A stretch of DNA of 64,000 nt from Saksenaea vasiformis B4078 (lineage: Eukaryota > Mucoromycota > Mucoromycetes > Mucorales > Saksenaeaceae): positions 113,955-177,954 of the forward strand of contig JNDT01001564.1 of assembly GCA_000697055.1 (NCBI GenBank), written 5' to 3'. This document shows, piece after piece, positions 45,213 to 56,618 of this stretch. The translations under genes were made by a program, and so were the position numbers. Within the stretch, counting starts at the first letter, position 1. Every line of letters begins with the position of its first letter. Under the pieces are notes generated by a model that saw only the letters and a program-made list of their open reading frames with translations, ran no database searches and was not told the origin of the DNA.

Positions 45213-46644
45213 CTATTTCCTTTCCTCGCACGTATCGTTCTCGTTGTCGAATTTTTTTCGACAATAAATATAGTGTACATTTGTCCAACTCTTGAAATCA
45301 CGGCATTCTTTGGACGCTGCCTGAATGACTTTGTCGTATTTGGCCAAACTCATAGACCAGTCCTCACATAAGCGTGGCTTCATCGAGTCAAATAAACGTT
45401 CCATACATTCCAGCATCACATCGCCGGCCTTCCCTAGCCAACCTATGGGTACTGATCTGTGGGAATATTCCAGATCCGCCACCTTATTTGTTGCCGCCAG
45501 CATGTTTGGTAGCTGTGCTGCGAGTTTGGAGTGTATGTTACGTGTCTGTAAAGAGACAGTGACTACAGAACGAATATAAATTAATCGATGTTGCTTTATC
45601 GTTGTCTTTCACATCGAGACCTACGCCGCATCAGCCAGATCGAGAGATTCGGTCCAATATCGTAAACTTCTCCACATGGCTCACCTACGTTCAGACTTTA
45701 GCGTTGGAGCGGTCGGCCCAGAAAGTCTTGGCTTACTGAACTCTAGCCATCCACCAGGTTTGGTTACTCTAATCATCTCGCTGATAACCGTGTCCCATTC
45801 GCTTCTTGTAAGACGGTATAATCGGTCATGTTGACATACGTAGTCAAATGTGTTATCTGGAAATGGAAGCCCTTTAGCCGCATCGGCAATTCGGAAGTGA
45901 CAGTTGACTGGGGGGTTGCTGTTGTTCGTTGCTTCGTAAATAAGAACAAGTCTTCTTCCAATTCATCTTGATTCCAAGTTACCTTATTGGATAGATCATA
46001 TTATCTACACCCGTAAAATGAGAACTTGGGTATAAAGTCGCCATTTCCTGTGAAATCAAGGCAATATGTAAATGACACATCCTCTAGGAAAAAGGGATTC
46101 ATATACCCTCATCCACCATCCAGGGCCACATCTATCATTGGAGTGAGTTGATCTGACTCTGTTGTATGTCCAAACCTTTACCCAACGTCGAGAGCACGAC
46201 ATCCTTTCCTGAACTGATTGTCCAAATCAACAAAGGTCAATCTGTTACACATAAAAAGGAGAAAGAAAAATGGGAGTCAGCTTAAAGGACAGTAGAGGTA
46301 CTTGTCTTCACACCTTCCAAACACCATCCTGGAAAACAAGGCAATTAGGCAAACACGTTAAGTAAATTCAGCATACTTGAAACAAAGATGGTTAATTTCT
46401 AAGCGTTCAATTTCTTCGTCATCGCATGGTAAAAAGTCTTTTGCTGCATTTAGCTGGCGATAGTTTCGCCCCTCGACATAATCATAATCCTGGATGGGGA
46501 ATTTAGGCTCGGACACCTCTTCAGGCTTACTTATGGTACTTTTGTCGTAATGCGAGTGAGCGAAAGAAAAAAGACTGACTCAAAGTTTATCTACCTCTTG
46601 GACTTGCTCCCTGTCGAACTTTTTGTGGCACTTCGTACGAACAT
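45213..46644 (-). CDS. SAM-dependent methyltransferase (class I)
   Basis: Heavily spliced gene whose exons join in phase into a class I methyltransferase of the fungal LaeA-like/UMTA kind. Pieces in order: FPIQDYDYVEGRNYRQLN; FLPCDDEEIERLEINHLCFK; RALDVG joined across an intron to CGPGWWMR (SAM-binding motif I), then EMATLYPSSHFTGVDNM (acidic end of motif II). Next come RIADAAKGLPFPDNTFDYVCQ, EWDTVISEMIRVTKPGGWLEF (post-motif III) and EPCGEVYDIGPNLSIWL. The last exon gives PNMLAATNKVADLEYSHRSVPIGWLGKAGDVML and KSWTNVHYIYCRKKF. Substrate is not deducible; relatives methylate proteins or small molecules. The 5' end is uncertain: MFVRSATKSSTGSKSKR at 46644 is the best start, spliced to the VEGRNY exon. 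The first junctions should be confirmed. Confidence 0.75.
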
Positions 46645-47091
46645 GTTAAGCGAAAATAAAAAAAAATGTCGCTTATCGGAGCCTGACTGCGTACTTTCTG
46701 AGCATCTGCAAGCCGAGGTCTTGAAACGTGTAATTCGCACTCCGCACGTCATGTCCATCGATGCTCCGCCTCCTCCGACGGGTCTCTCAAGTAGGTAGAG
46801 AAAAATACGTGATACGAATTGAAGTGGATAAGATGAAGAAACCGTAATGTTAGCAGAAGAATGATGCATAAAACACGATCATGGTTTTCCGCTTTCACAT
46901 CCGTCACATGTCCATTTATCTGAAATCCACGTTTGACACGAGCGCAACAGGACAGAAGTCAGCAAGCATTTTACCATTGGGTTAGCGTAAAAGGAGACGT
47001 TTTCCGACCTCTTCAATTCAAGACCCCCCAGTGACAGTTACCTCGTGAAACTTTCTACTATTTGAGGGAATCGTGGTGCCCCTACTGTTTA

Positions 47092-47275
47092 TTAAAATGC
47101 ATTTTACGCTACTCTACAATAAATTTTTCGCCCAGAAAGAACCAAAATTGCACTGAAAATAAGACCGGAATACGTAGTTAATGTACCAATCATGACAAGA
47201 GACCATATTACTTTCATGAAGTTGGTTCTCCCATGGACGCAAAATTTATTAGAGTGGCATATAACATATTTCATG
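47092..47275. mobile_element. MITE-like element, copy D
   Basis: Imperfect terminal inverted repeats: the left end reads ATTTTACGCTACTCTACAATAA, then TTTTTCGCCC and GAACCAA; the right end in reverse reads TTATATGCCACTCTAATAA, then ATTTTGCGTCCATGG and GAACCAAC. The right end resembles the ends of copies A and B (GACGCAAAATTTAT…GTGGCATA). Non-coding, about 185 bp. Confidence 0.5.
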
Positions 47276-47564
47276 GTTAGTAAATGGAATGATATTGATA
47301 TCTTTCACCGCTTTTTCCAGATGCTTCCTTTGGGAGATGTCTGGATATATCGTTTCCTTATTTCACGAAGACATATGCTGCTTGTCGTAAAGATCACCTT
47401 CTGAATTTAAACCCCGATACACGGAACTCGTACGGTTACACGATCTTTGCATCGTTTTGAAGGCAGATAGTTTCCCATATGTTGGATTGATAAAGAAGAC
47501 GAATAAAATGTACAAAAACAAAAGAAAAAGGAAAAAGAAGTGGTCCCTTTAAATATGCATCACT

Positions 47565-47850
47565 TTCCGTTATATAAGACATCCTTTTTGTGTGAGAACA
47601 AAGGAGCCTATCTACAACACACTTTTTACATGAGACAATGGAATCCTGTTTCTGACATGATCGCACCCTATCACCGATATGCCTTTTGCTTGAGATAACA
47701 CACCCTTTGGCATGATGTAAAAAAGGTCTGATCATTGCCACGCCTTTTGCATGAGACAAAGAACCCTATCTTTAACACGTCCTTTCCACGAGAGCCTGTC
47801 TCCGATACATCTTTTGCGTTAAATAATAGGAGCTACCAACGACACAAACG
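47565..47850. repeat. Degenerate ~38-bp tandem repeat
   Basis: Successive units share the pattern CCTTTTGCATGAGACAA followed by CCCTATCT…AACACG. Variants start at about 47582, 47622, 47678, 47740 and 47785, and later units are more diverged. No coding frame persists through it. Confidence 0.6.
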
Positions 47851-48134
47851 TAATATGGAAGGGTGTGACACGCAAATAATAGAATTGGATAAACGTAAAA
47901 AGACATACTTCAAAGCGCAGAGTTTACCTGCAAGTAACGCCGGGTAATTTCGAATAGACGCAAAGTGGTGCCCCTAGTAACGCTCTTAACGTACACCCTT
48001 CCGCGGAGATACAAATATCAGTCAAGGGGAAAAAAAGCGAGGACCAGACCATTTTTCCTTGCAAGCCACTTCCTGGAAAAAGTGGATACAGATTCAAGCG
48101 AAGAAACTGAGCATCCAATTGGAGTCATTGCGGC

Positions 48135-50939
48135 ATGAAATCCGGTTTTCAGGTTCATTTCAACTCATTCTTATAATCTACATCCGTTAACAAGCTACCT
48201 TATCCAGTTTTCTAACCTTTGTGGTACCGTCTATTCGAACGGAAACCTCATTTTTACTCCTGATGGCAATTCAATTCTCAGTCCTGTCGGGAATCGCGTA
48301 TCCGTGTTCGACTTGGTCAAGTGAGTCTCGGGCAGATATAGACGATTACCTAACTAATAGCGATCTAGCAACAAGTCGTACACATTGCCTATTGAAATGA
48401 GAAAGAATATTGTCCGCATGGCTCTTTCTCCCCGAGCCACCCTTTTGATCACTGTAGACGAAGGTAAGAAAAGCGATAGAGAAAACGGAAAAGGGACCTG
48501 TATTCATCGTACGCGTTACAGACGGGCAAGCGTTGCTCATTAACTTTCCGCGACGGGCGATGCTTCATCGATTCCATTTCAAGCACAAGGTCAAGGCGAT
48601 CGAATTCAGCCCAGACGGAAAACACATTGCAGTTACACATGGCAAACAACTTCAGATCTGGAAGGCACCTGGTTTCAATCGCGAATTCGCTCCTTTCGTT
48701 TTACGTCGTACCTTGACTGGACACTATGACGATCTGGTTAACATTACATGGAGTCCCGATTCCAGGTAATTTCTTGATGCTCCTCGTTCTATCTTTGGCT
48801 AACCTATTTTCAGATTTATTTTGACTACATCAAAGGATATGACAGCACATATTTATGCGGTTGATCCTGAAAAAGATTTTGTTTCGCCGACGCTGGCCGG
48901 GCATCGCAACGAGGTCATAGGAGCATGGTTTTCTGAAGACATGAAGAACGTAAGAGAATTGATCAATTTGGATAACATATAACCGGTTGATATTAGATTT
49001 ACACCGTTAGCAAAGACGGTGCTCTATTCCAGTGGCAGTATACCACGCTGGCAGATGTGAGAGGCGACGATTCAGATGACGAGATGGAGGTAGATGGGGA
49101 GCAGACTCGTGCAGACAAAGTGCGTTGGCGTATCCAGGCCAAGCACTATTTCAATCAAACAGGTGCCAAGGTCAAGTCATGCGCCTTCTTCAGCCCGAGC
49201 AATTTGGTGGTGGTTGGTTTTTCGAACGGTATTTTTGGTTTATATGAGGTCCCCAATTTCACGAATATTCATACCTTGAGGTAAGTGATGCTGTGCAGGT
49301 TCCATGAAATTCATGCGTCTATAGTATCTCGCAAAAAAAGATTGATACCGTAGCTATTAATCGCACTGGAGAATGGTTGGCATTTGGATCCTCGCAGCTT
49401 GGTCAACTCTTGGTCTGGGAATGGCAGTCAGAAACATACGTTCTCAAACAGCAAGGCCACTTTTACGATATGAATAGCGTTTCTTATTCAGCAGATGGTC
49501 AGACCTTGGCAACAGGAGGAGATGATGGCAAGGTTAAGATATGGAATGCAGCATCCGGTTTTTGTTTTGTTACCTTCAGTGATCACAAAAGTGGTGTTAG
49601 CGCAGTCGAATTTGCAAAACAAGGCCAGATTGTCTTCTCTGCCAGTCTTGACGGCACTGTTCGTGCGTTCGATCTGGTCCGCTATCGTAATTTCAGAACA
49701 TTCACCAGTCCAAATCCTGTCCAGTTCTCGTCGCTAGCCGTCGATCCTAGCGGTGAAATTGTGTGTGCGGGAACGCTGGATACGTTTGAAATTTACGTGT
49801 GGAGTGTACAGACTGGAAAACTGCTCGATATTTTGGCAGGTCACGAAGGACCTGTTTCTTCGCTTGCCTTTTCACCAGCATCTATGCTATTGTTGAGCGG
49901 CAGTTGGGACCACACAGCAAAGTTGTGGGACGTTTTTGGACGTAATAAATCCATCGAGTCGCTTCAGCATCAATCAGACGTATTGGCCGTCGCATTCCGA
50001 CCGGACGGAAAACAGGTGGCTGCATCTACCTTGGATGGTCAGCTCTCGTTCTGGGATGTACAGCTCGCCAAGCAGACATCTGTCATCGAGGGTCGACAGG
50101 ACATCGCTGGTGGGCGCAAGATCAATGATCGTACAACAGCCGAAAATTCCTCTTCCGGCAAATGCTTCACCTCTCTATGCTATACAGCTGATGGATCCAG
50201 TATTATTGGTGGTGGAAGCAGCATGTACATTTGCATTTACGATATCGAAACCAATGTCCTTATGAAGAAATTTCAAATCTCGCAGAATATTTCATTGGAT
50301 GGAACCCAAGAGTATCTCAACTCGAAGTACATGACCGAGTTTGGAAGTAAAGAGCTCATGGAGGACGAAGAAGCATCGGATTTGGAGGACCGTTTGGACA
50401 ATACGCTTCCTGGTACACAATCTGGAGATCTTTCCGTCAGACGTACCAGACCTGAGGCCCGCTCAAAAAGTGTTCGTTTCTCGCCAACCGGTCGCAGCTG
50501 GGCGGCAGCAACAACCGACGGTTTATTAATTTACACCTTGGATGATGCTATTTTGTTTGATCCATTCGATCTTGAAATCGATATCACCCCAGAGACTGTA
50601 ATGGAAGCATTAGAGGAAGCTGAATATCTGAAAGCGCTCTGCATGGCATTCAGATTGAATGAAAAGAAAGTAACACATGCAGTCTTTGAAGGTATTCCTG
50701 TCGAGTCTATTGAACTGGTTGCACGTGGCTTGCCAGAAAAGTACCTGGAGAAATTGCTCCAATTTGTCGGCATGCAGATGGAAACAACTCCTCACATTGA
50801 GTTCAATCTGATGTGGGTGACGAGTGTGATGACAGCACATGGACGATATCTCAAACAACACCGAGGCGAGTTCCAAGCAATATTCCGAGCACTGCATAAA
50901 GGTGTCAACCGCATACGGGATGACATTGGAAATCTGTAA
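48135..50939 (+). CDS. PWP2: Periodic tryptophan protein 2 (UTP-B, SSU processome)
   Basis: A WD40 scaffold of the UTP-B complex in the small-subunit processome, acting in nucleolar pre-18S rRNA processing. The start MKSGFQFSNLCGTVYSNGNL is the typical PWP2 opening, split by an intron after MKSGFQ. Exons then give TPDGNSILSPVGNRVSVFDL, LPIEMRKNIVRMALSP, ALLINFPRRAMLHRFHFK, IEFSPDGKHIAVTHGKQLQIW, DDLVNITWSPDS, AGHRNEVIGAWFSED, ISQKKIDTVAINRTGEWLAFG. A long last exon (about 49330-50939) has many WD repeats and the UTP12-type helical C-terminus (EYLKALCMAFRLNE, EFNLMWVTSVMTAHGRYLK). An acidic loop (GDDSDDEMEVDGEQ) is usual. Six short introns lie in the first third, none in the last exon. Confidence 0.96.
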
Positions 50940-51450
50940 GTTATTTTTTCTATTTTTTTTTTTTTCCTTATTGTAACTTACGCATTGGATATCGTAGTTG
51001 TGATGCAAACAAATACACACTCAAATACATTTTAAATCAGCAAGCATTGTCTCTCCGACAGGATACGGACATAAAGATGGCATAAATTACACAATTACAA
51101 AGAACCCGAACAAGCGTGGACACTACTCAAAAAAAAATCCAAAACAAAGTAGCGATGCCCAAAGCATGCTTTAGGAGCATTGCTTGGATAATAAACAGTT
51201 CATCATAGAATTGCATAACTAATATATCATCTCTTAACAGACCACACCATTTTTAAGCTTGTTCGATGTGATTGCGAAAACTTTCTACAACGCTTAATGG
51301 GCACCTTTCGCTGTGGAATAACATTCAAACTCTATACAAACGCACAGTGTACAAATGTCCTCCGTAGATTTTACATACTTCACAATGATCTCTGGACACA
51401 TGAGCCGATTGGTTTCGTTGTATTGTATAACATCTTTACATGGAAATTTA
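50940..51450. other. Convergent gene gap
   Basis: Lies between the 3' ends of PWP2 (plus) and the THOC5-like gene (minus). A pyrimidine-rich tract follows the PWP2 stop. No gene is seen. Confidence 0.5.
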
Positions 51451-52313
51451 TCAAGAATGATTGGACGCTTCTAGCAATGCTTTCTCCACAGGTTCCGTCG
51501 CCTTTGTCATAGCATTGAGCATCTGAATGGATCACCTTTGAACATACCTGCACCAGATCATCCAATAACTTGTCGAACCGATCCAATTTTTCCTGTGCTT
51601 TTCGATTCTCTTTGATTAGCAATAACCTCTCTGCCTGTAATTTTTCTTGCTGTTCTTTTAATCTAACGTAAAGAAGTGATTCAGTTCATGCTCACGCCCT
51701 CCTCTCGCCTCTTATCTTACCGCGACCGTTCCTCATATTCAAATTTCAATCGGTTGATCATTAGTGTATGTTGATTTTCCTTATCCTGTAGATATTCTGG
51801 TGGTGCACGCTCGCAGAATTCATCAAAAGGTACAAGATCGATGTCTTGGTACACAGACCTTTTTCTCCCCAGTTAGCCCCCACCATTCCTACTCCTCTCC
51901 ACTTTTACCTAAAATCTCTACATCGAACTATCTCATCCAACAAATGACGTTCCTCATACATGACATTCTGAAGACCGACTTGTCTCTCATCCATGGCTGA
52001 CTTTGCTTCGGATGTACGTTGTTTACTATTGCGTGTGTTCCGAAATGCTCGAGCATGCAGATCTTTCATAGTGTCTATCGATTGTAACAAATGGTGGCCA
52101 GTATCATTTCGCAGGATGTCTCCAGGGTCTAGCCCCTGCAAATTTCGATCAGATCACATATACGAACATAAAGAGAACGCTGTTGTAGACGTGCGTGTTG
52201 CAAGTTGATCAACGTACCGCGGCCTTGTTTTCCATATGTCCAGACAAGATTGCCTGTATTTCATCCGAGACGGTTACTATTGCTTCCAATGGCGTTATTG
52301 TATGTGCAGGCAT
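51451..52313 (-). CDS. THOC5: THO complex subunit 5-like protein (short form)
   Basis: THOC5/FMIP-type subunit of the THO complex, which couples transcription to mRNA export. The start exon gives MPAHTITPLEAIVTVSDE, then IQAILSGHMENKAA. The next exon gives GLDPGDILRNDTGHHLLQS, FRNTRNSKQRTSEAKSAMDE and VMYEERHLLDEIVRCRDF; the next YQDIDLVPFDEFCERAPPEYL; the last is helical (INRLKFEYEERSRLKEQQ, RKAQEKLDRFDKLLDDLVQ). YEERHLLDEI…CRDF followed by IDLVP-EEF---AP is diagnostic. The protein is about 220-230 aa and entirely coiled coil, as in small fungal THO subunits, lacking the animal C-terminal domain. The end is uncertain: either a tiny intron leads to MLNAMTKATEPVEKALLEAS and a stop at 51451, or the frame reads on to about 51380. 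Confidence 0.8.
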
Positions 52314-53369
52314 CGTTGAGCAAGAGGGGAATGAAAAAAGGCAGTTCATATTTTTCCGCAATTGCGGAAGACGTCTGTGACTTGCACAATTTCATCAAGC
52401 TCATGCATGAAATTTCTCTTCCTTTACAGACCATGGTTACTGGTACATCATCCTTCGCATACATCAGTTGGATAATAGATGCGAAGAATTCGCTGCGCAA
52501 GAGAATGTTTAACTAATGGTCTTCCCAGCAAGTGAATATTACGTTAATGAGGTTTCGTAATTATAGAAAGCTTAGACGCTGGTAGTGTTCTTGGTGTCAG
52601 TTCCAGATTTTACATGCAACGAGAGATCATGCTCGTGGGAAGGAAGTTACAGTTTGCCCGATGCGCATGAAACACTGTGGCACTTCATCCAATTGACAGC
52701 CGAATTGAAAGTAACAGCAGTCTATAAAAGACGATGAGGCAAATAAAAGCTTCTTGAATGCGACTGTCAAAAGATTTCGTAGGCGACCATGATACGAACC
52801 CTTCGAAGTACAGCTTCTTCAGGAACTTTTTATCGGTATTCCTCGCAAAAAATATGAACTGCAGCGTGCTACCTGTCAATGAGCGCGATTTTCGAAATAG
52901 AGTCTAGAAGTACACTACAGTACTACAGCAAAACTTGAAAAAAAATAGTTAACTTGCTGTGTGCACGTTCCGGTAACATAGAGAAAAGGTACTTCTATCA
53001 CTTCGAAAGTGAAAAGAGGGGAAATAACTCAAACTTTGTAATGACATAGCTATAGTAGAAATACCGCAAAAAGAGTTTGTTACGGTCGGTAAAGTCTCGG
53101 CTATCTGTCATCAATCATCTATTTGTGGGTTGTATTGGGGCGAAATTTTTTTTTGACACTAGCTCATTATCGTGAGTCTGTGTCCCCAAGATCTGCTAAT
53201 CAAGATAAGATGGCAGCGCAGAAGTGATAATGTTTGGTCTCGCTTCGGACTTTTTGAGATCTCACTCAGTATGAGTCGTTTCCGTTCAATGTCCGCAAGC
53301 GGGGGCACAATCAGTCTGGTTTAAAAATGGAGCACATGAAGGATCATCTTCTGTTTATCTTTTCCCCTG
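52314..53369. other. Intergenic region, nothing recognised
   Basis: A divergent promoter region between the THOC5-like gene and ARG8. Frames at 52205-52516 on both strands overlap the first exon of the THOC5-like gene and have no motif. No RNA gene is seen. Confidence 0.5.
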
Positions 53370-54948
53370 ATGTACCGACCCGCTCTCGTTCGCCTTGGCT
53401 TAACCCAAACTCGCTGTCGTGTCCTACGAACATCCACTTCTTCGGTTAGTGCAATGCAACAAGGTCTATTGAACTTATCGTTCTATCTTAGTCTCGATGG
53501 TCGAGCACACTCCCAAAGATTGTGTCTGAGGTTGTTTCTTAATAAAAGAATGCATGAAGGAAACTAACACATGACGCAGATCACCCATCCCGATAATCAA
53601 GCATCTGAAAAGATGAAGGCTGACGTCCAGCGATTCAATCAATATACAGTAACAACGTACGGCCGGCCCGACATTGTTCTTTCCCACGGCAAAGGTTGTT
53701 ACGTGTACGACACCGATGGCCGCGAATATCTCGACTTCACGGCCGGTATCGCCGTAAATGCGCTTGGTCACAGTGATCCTCAGGTTGCTCAAGTACTGTA
53801 TGATCAAGCAAACAAACTCGTCCATACCAGCAACCTGTATCACAATGATAATGCAGGAAGACTGGCTGAAAGCCTGGTTACGACGACACGCGAACACGAT
53901 GGGCCACAGAAAGCTTGGGCCAGCAAGATCTTCTTGTCCAATTCAGGTACAGAGGCGAACGAAGGTGCGCTCAAATTTGCCCGCAAATGGGGTAAACACG
54001 TCGCCGGACCAGCCAAACATAAGATTGTGTGCTTTACAAATGCGTTTCACGGCCGGTCTTTCGGCGCGCTCTCAGCAACGCCCAAAGCCAAGTACCAGGA
54101 TCCATTTGCGCCACTTGTTCCTGGCTTCATCACCGTTCCCTACAATGACACGGAACAAGCCTTGGCGGCCATTACAGATGAGACCTGTGGTGTAATTATG
54201 GAACCAATCCAGGGTGAAGGAGGTATCCATCCAGCAACAGAAGAATTCATCACTGCTGTACGCAAGCAATGTACGGAAAAGAACGCGCTACTTATCTTTG
54301 ATGAGATTCAGGTAATCATTGTTGAGTGTTACTTTCAGTTAACTTATCAGCTTTTGCTAGTGCGGTTTGGGACGCACGGGTAAATTATGGGGATACCAGC
54401 AATTCAAGGATGTGCAACCAGATATCTTGACAATGGCAAAACCTTTGGCTAATGGCGTTCCTATCGGTGCTATCATGACCAGCGAAGCTGTTGGAGATAT
54501 GATTAAACTTGGTAAACTATTTCCTTTCTTTCTTTTCAGTAGAAAAAGGCTCATCTTTTCTCCTTTAGGTGAACACGGAACTACCTTTGGTGGCAATCCT
54601 TTGGCAACAGCAGTCGGTCTCAATGTGTTCAAACGTATCAGCGAACCAGCATTTATGGATGCTGTCGTGCGCACAGGAAAATCGCTGAAGGAAGACCTGA
54701 AGAAAGTTCAGCAGCAATTCCCGAATGTTATCAAGGAAGTCCGCGGCAAGGGTCTGTTAATTGGTGTTGAATTTAATGAAGAACCATCAGCGATCGTAAA
54801 AATGGCGCGCGAACGTGGCTTGCTTCTTGTCACAGCTGGTTGCAACACCGTACGCATCATTCCTCCGCTCATTATCAGCAACGAAGACGCGCAGAAAGGT
54901 GTTGCTCGGTTTGCCGGTGCTGTCGAAGAGTTTTCCAAGAATACCTAG
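53370..54948 (+). CDS. ARG8: Acetylornithine aminotransferase, mitochondrial
   Basis: A PLP-dependent class III aminotransferase making N-acetylornithine from N-acetylglutamate semialdehyde in arginine biosynthesis, in the mitochondrial matrix. Exons 53370-53444, 53580-54311, 54361-54511 and 54569-54948 (GT-AG, in phase) give about 445 aa. Exon 1 (MYRPALVRLGLTQTRCRVL) is an Arg-rich presequence. Hallmarks: DGREYLDFTAGIAVNALGH, SNSGTEANEGALKFARK, FHGRSFGALSATP, MEPIQGEGGI, LLIFDEIQ joined to CGLGRTGKLW across an intron, the PLP-lysine region DILTMAKPLANGVPIGA, and EHGTTFGGNPLA. The C-terminal domain ends with VRIIPPLIIS and EFSKNT. No key residue is missing. Confidence 0.96.
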
Positions 54949-55410
54949 ACTTACCTTTACCTTCAAATGCTCCACTATAAAAGCTAGATGGGAAAATAAA
55001 CATTCATACTTTTGAAACTACGTCCACGGAATCGTTGTCGTGACATGCAAAGGACGGCGCATTCACTGTTGCTGTCATATCGCTACAGATAGGAAAAAAA
55101 ATATAGATCGCAATACCAATATTAAGCAACCATCAATCAGTCCAAACTTGACCTAAAAAGCGTAAGATTCGTTCCTGCGTCCTATCCTGTAAAAACTTAC
55201 GATTATATGCTTGCGACAAAAGGACCAAATTACTCATTTCCTTCTCTTCTGCCACAATGAAAGATAGCTAGATACAAGACAAGGCCTAGAGTCTATGAAT
55301 AATGACAACAGTGTCGGCTTGGGTTCGTCGGCCAACCATACAAATCTCATTCAGACATATCAGCTGGGTTTATTTTGGCTTTGACCTTTTTGTCTGTACG
55401 CGCTACTGTG
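54949..55410. other. Intergenic region, nothing recognised
   Basis: Lies between the ARG8 stop and the USE1 start on the same strand. It should contain the ARG8 terminator and USE1 promoter. No gene or repeat is seen. Confidence 0.5.
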
Positions 55411-56526
55411 ATGCTCTCCTCTACAACAGACGATATTAATCTGCGGCGATTACTTCTTCGATGCGAACAAAAGCTAGAGGACGACCAACTAGATCTATGG
55501 ACTGGTTCTGAAAAGATCAAATTCGCCACCGTGAGTTGTTCTTCTTCTCTTGTTAATTACGGTCATTGACCCTCTCTATCAACCAAGTACGTAAAGTACC
55601 TTCAAACACTTTACGAAAAGACCCAGCGACAAAGGAATAAGTAAATGTCGAGTGAAATGAGCATATACATACGTAGTAACAACCATCCATAGCTCTGAAG
55701 ATTATGCTACCCGCATTCGCCAATTGACCGACAAGGTGACACAGCACAACATGGTAGCGTAGTGGAAAGAAGAAAATAATATGATTTGACACGACTCTGT
55801 AGCATGCGTCAGTTGAGAAGGGAATCGCAGAGGCACAACGAACAAAGAAAAATCATTTGGACAGCCTCAGGCAGTATCATCAAGCTGATCCAGACTGGCT
55901 GGTCGCAAACCCAGAGGAGCCATTAGAGGTAACTTCAGGCGCAGACAATAGAAAAGCCTAGCCTTATATATACGTCTCTCTTAGCTGGGTGGCAGGGATG
56001 TCGATACAAAAGAAGAGGAACTGGATGAAGAGGATCTGAAAAAAGAAGAGTTGGTACCACAAGGGAAGCAACCAATGGAACAACGGGAAGAATCACAAAT
56101 ACGATATCGAAACAAACCGTTTCATACTTCCACACGGGAAGAAGAAACAACGAATATTGAACACGTGCTGCAACACCATCGCCAGATGCATGATGAATTG
56201 ACCACAGAACTGGGTCGTATGGCACAGCAGCTCAAGGTGAACACTCGGTCATTCGGCGACACATTGGCCAAGGACGAAAAGGTAAGTAGATAGATAGATA
56301 GGAAGGACAATGTGTAGGTACTGAAATGAATTCAATCAAGGTGCTTAATGACGCGCAAGATGCGATACAAAGCAATCTAGAGAGAATGAGGAAAGAACGC
56401 CAGCGCCTGGATGTACATTATGCAAAGTCGTGGGGAACAAGTTTTATGACTTTTGGCATTGTTCTTTTTGTTTGCATTATGTTTGTCCTTGTTTTTTTCA
56501 CGATCAAATTCTTACCCAAACCATAA
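55411..56526 (+). CDS. USE1: Vesicle transport SNARE USE1
   Basis: A Qc-type SNARE of Golgi-to-ER retrograde transport, anchored in the ER by its C-terminus. The start MLSSTTDDINLRRLLLRCEQ is the first ATG. Exons encode KLEDDQLDLWTGSEKIKFA, YVKYLQTLYEKTQRQ, EDYATRIRQLTDKV, KGIAEAQRTKKNHLDSLRQYH, then an acidic linker (EEELDEEDLKKEELVP) and RYRNKPFHTSTREEETTNIEHVLQ. The SNARE helix is HRQMHDELTTELGRMAQQLK, then SFGDTLAKDEK and, across an intron, VLNDAQDAIQSNLERMRKER with the central D/Q layer region. The C-terminal anchor is FMTFGIVLFVCIMFVLVFFTIKFLPKP. About five short introns; some inner borders are approximate. Confidence 0.92.
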
Positions 56527-56618
56527 ACGGAGAAGCGCGATACTTTCTACTAACATGTTTCATTTTTTTATTTGTTTATTGAAAATGCATGTCATTGGGG
56601 AGGAATCAATATAGCAGG

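Larger units (their letters stand above)
46645..48134. other. Intergenic region with MITE and tandem repeat
   Basis: Holds the MITE-like copy at 47092-47275 and the degenerate tandem repeat at 47565-47850. No gene is recognised; the PWP2 promoter lies at the right end. Confidence 0.5.

Noticed and set aside
53475..53897. 140-codon minus frame over the ARG8 start
   Set aside because: It is the antisense shadow of ARG8 exon 2, which carries clear aminotransferase motifs.
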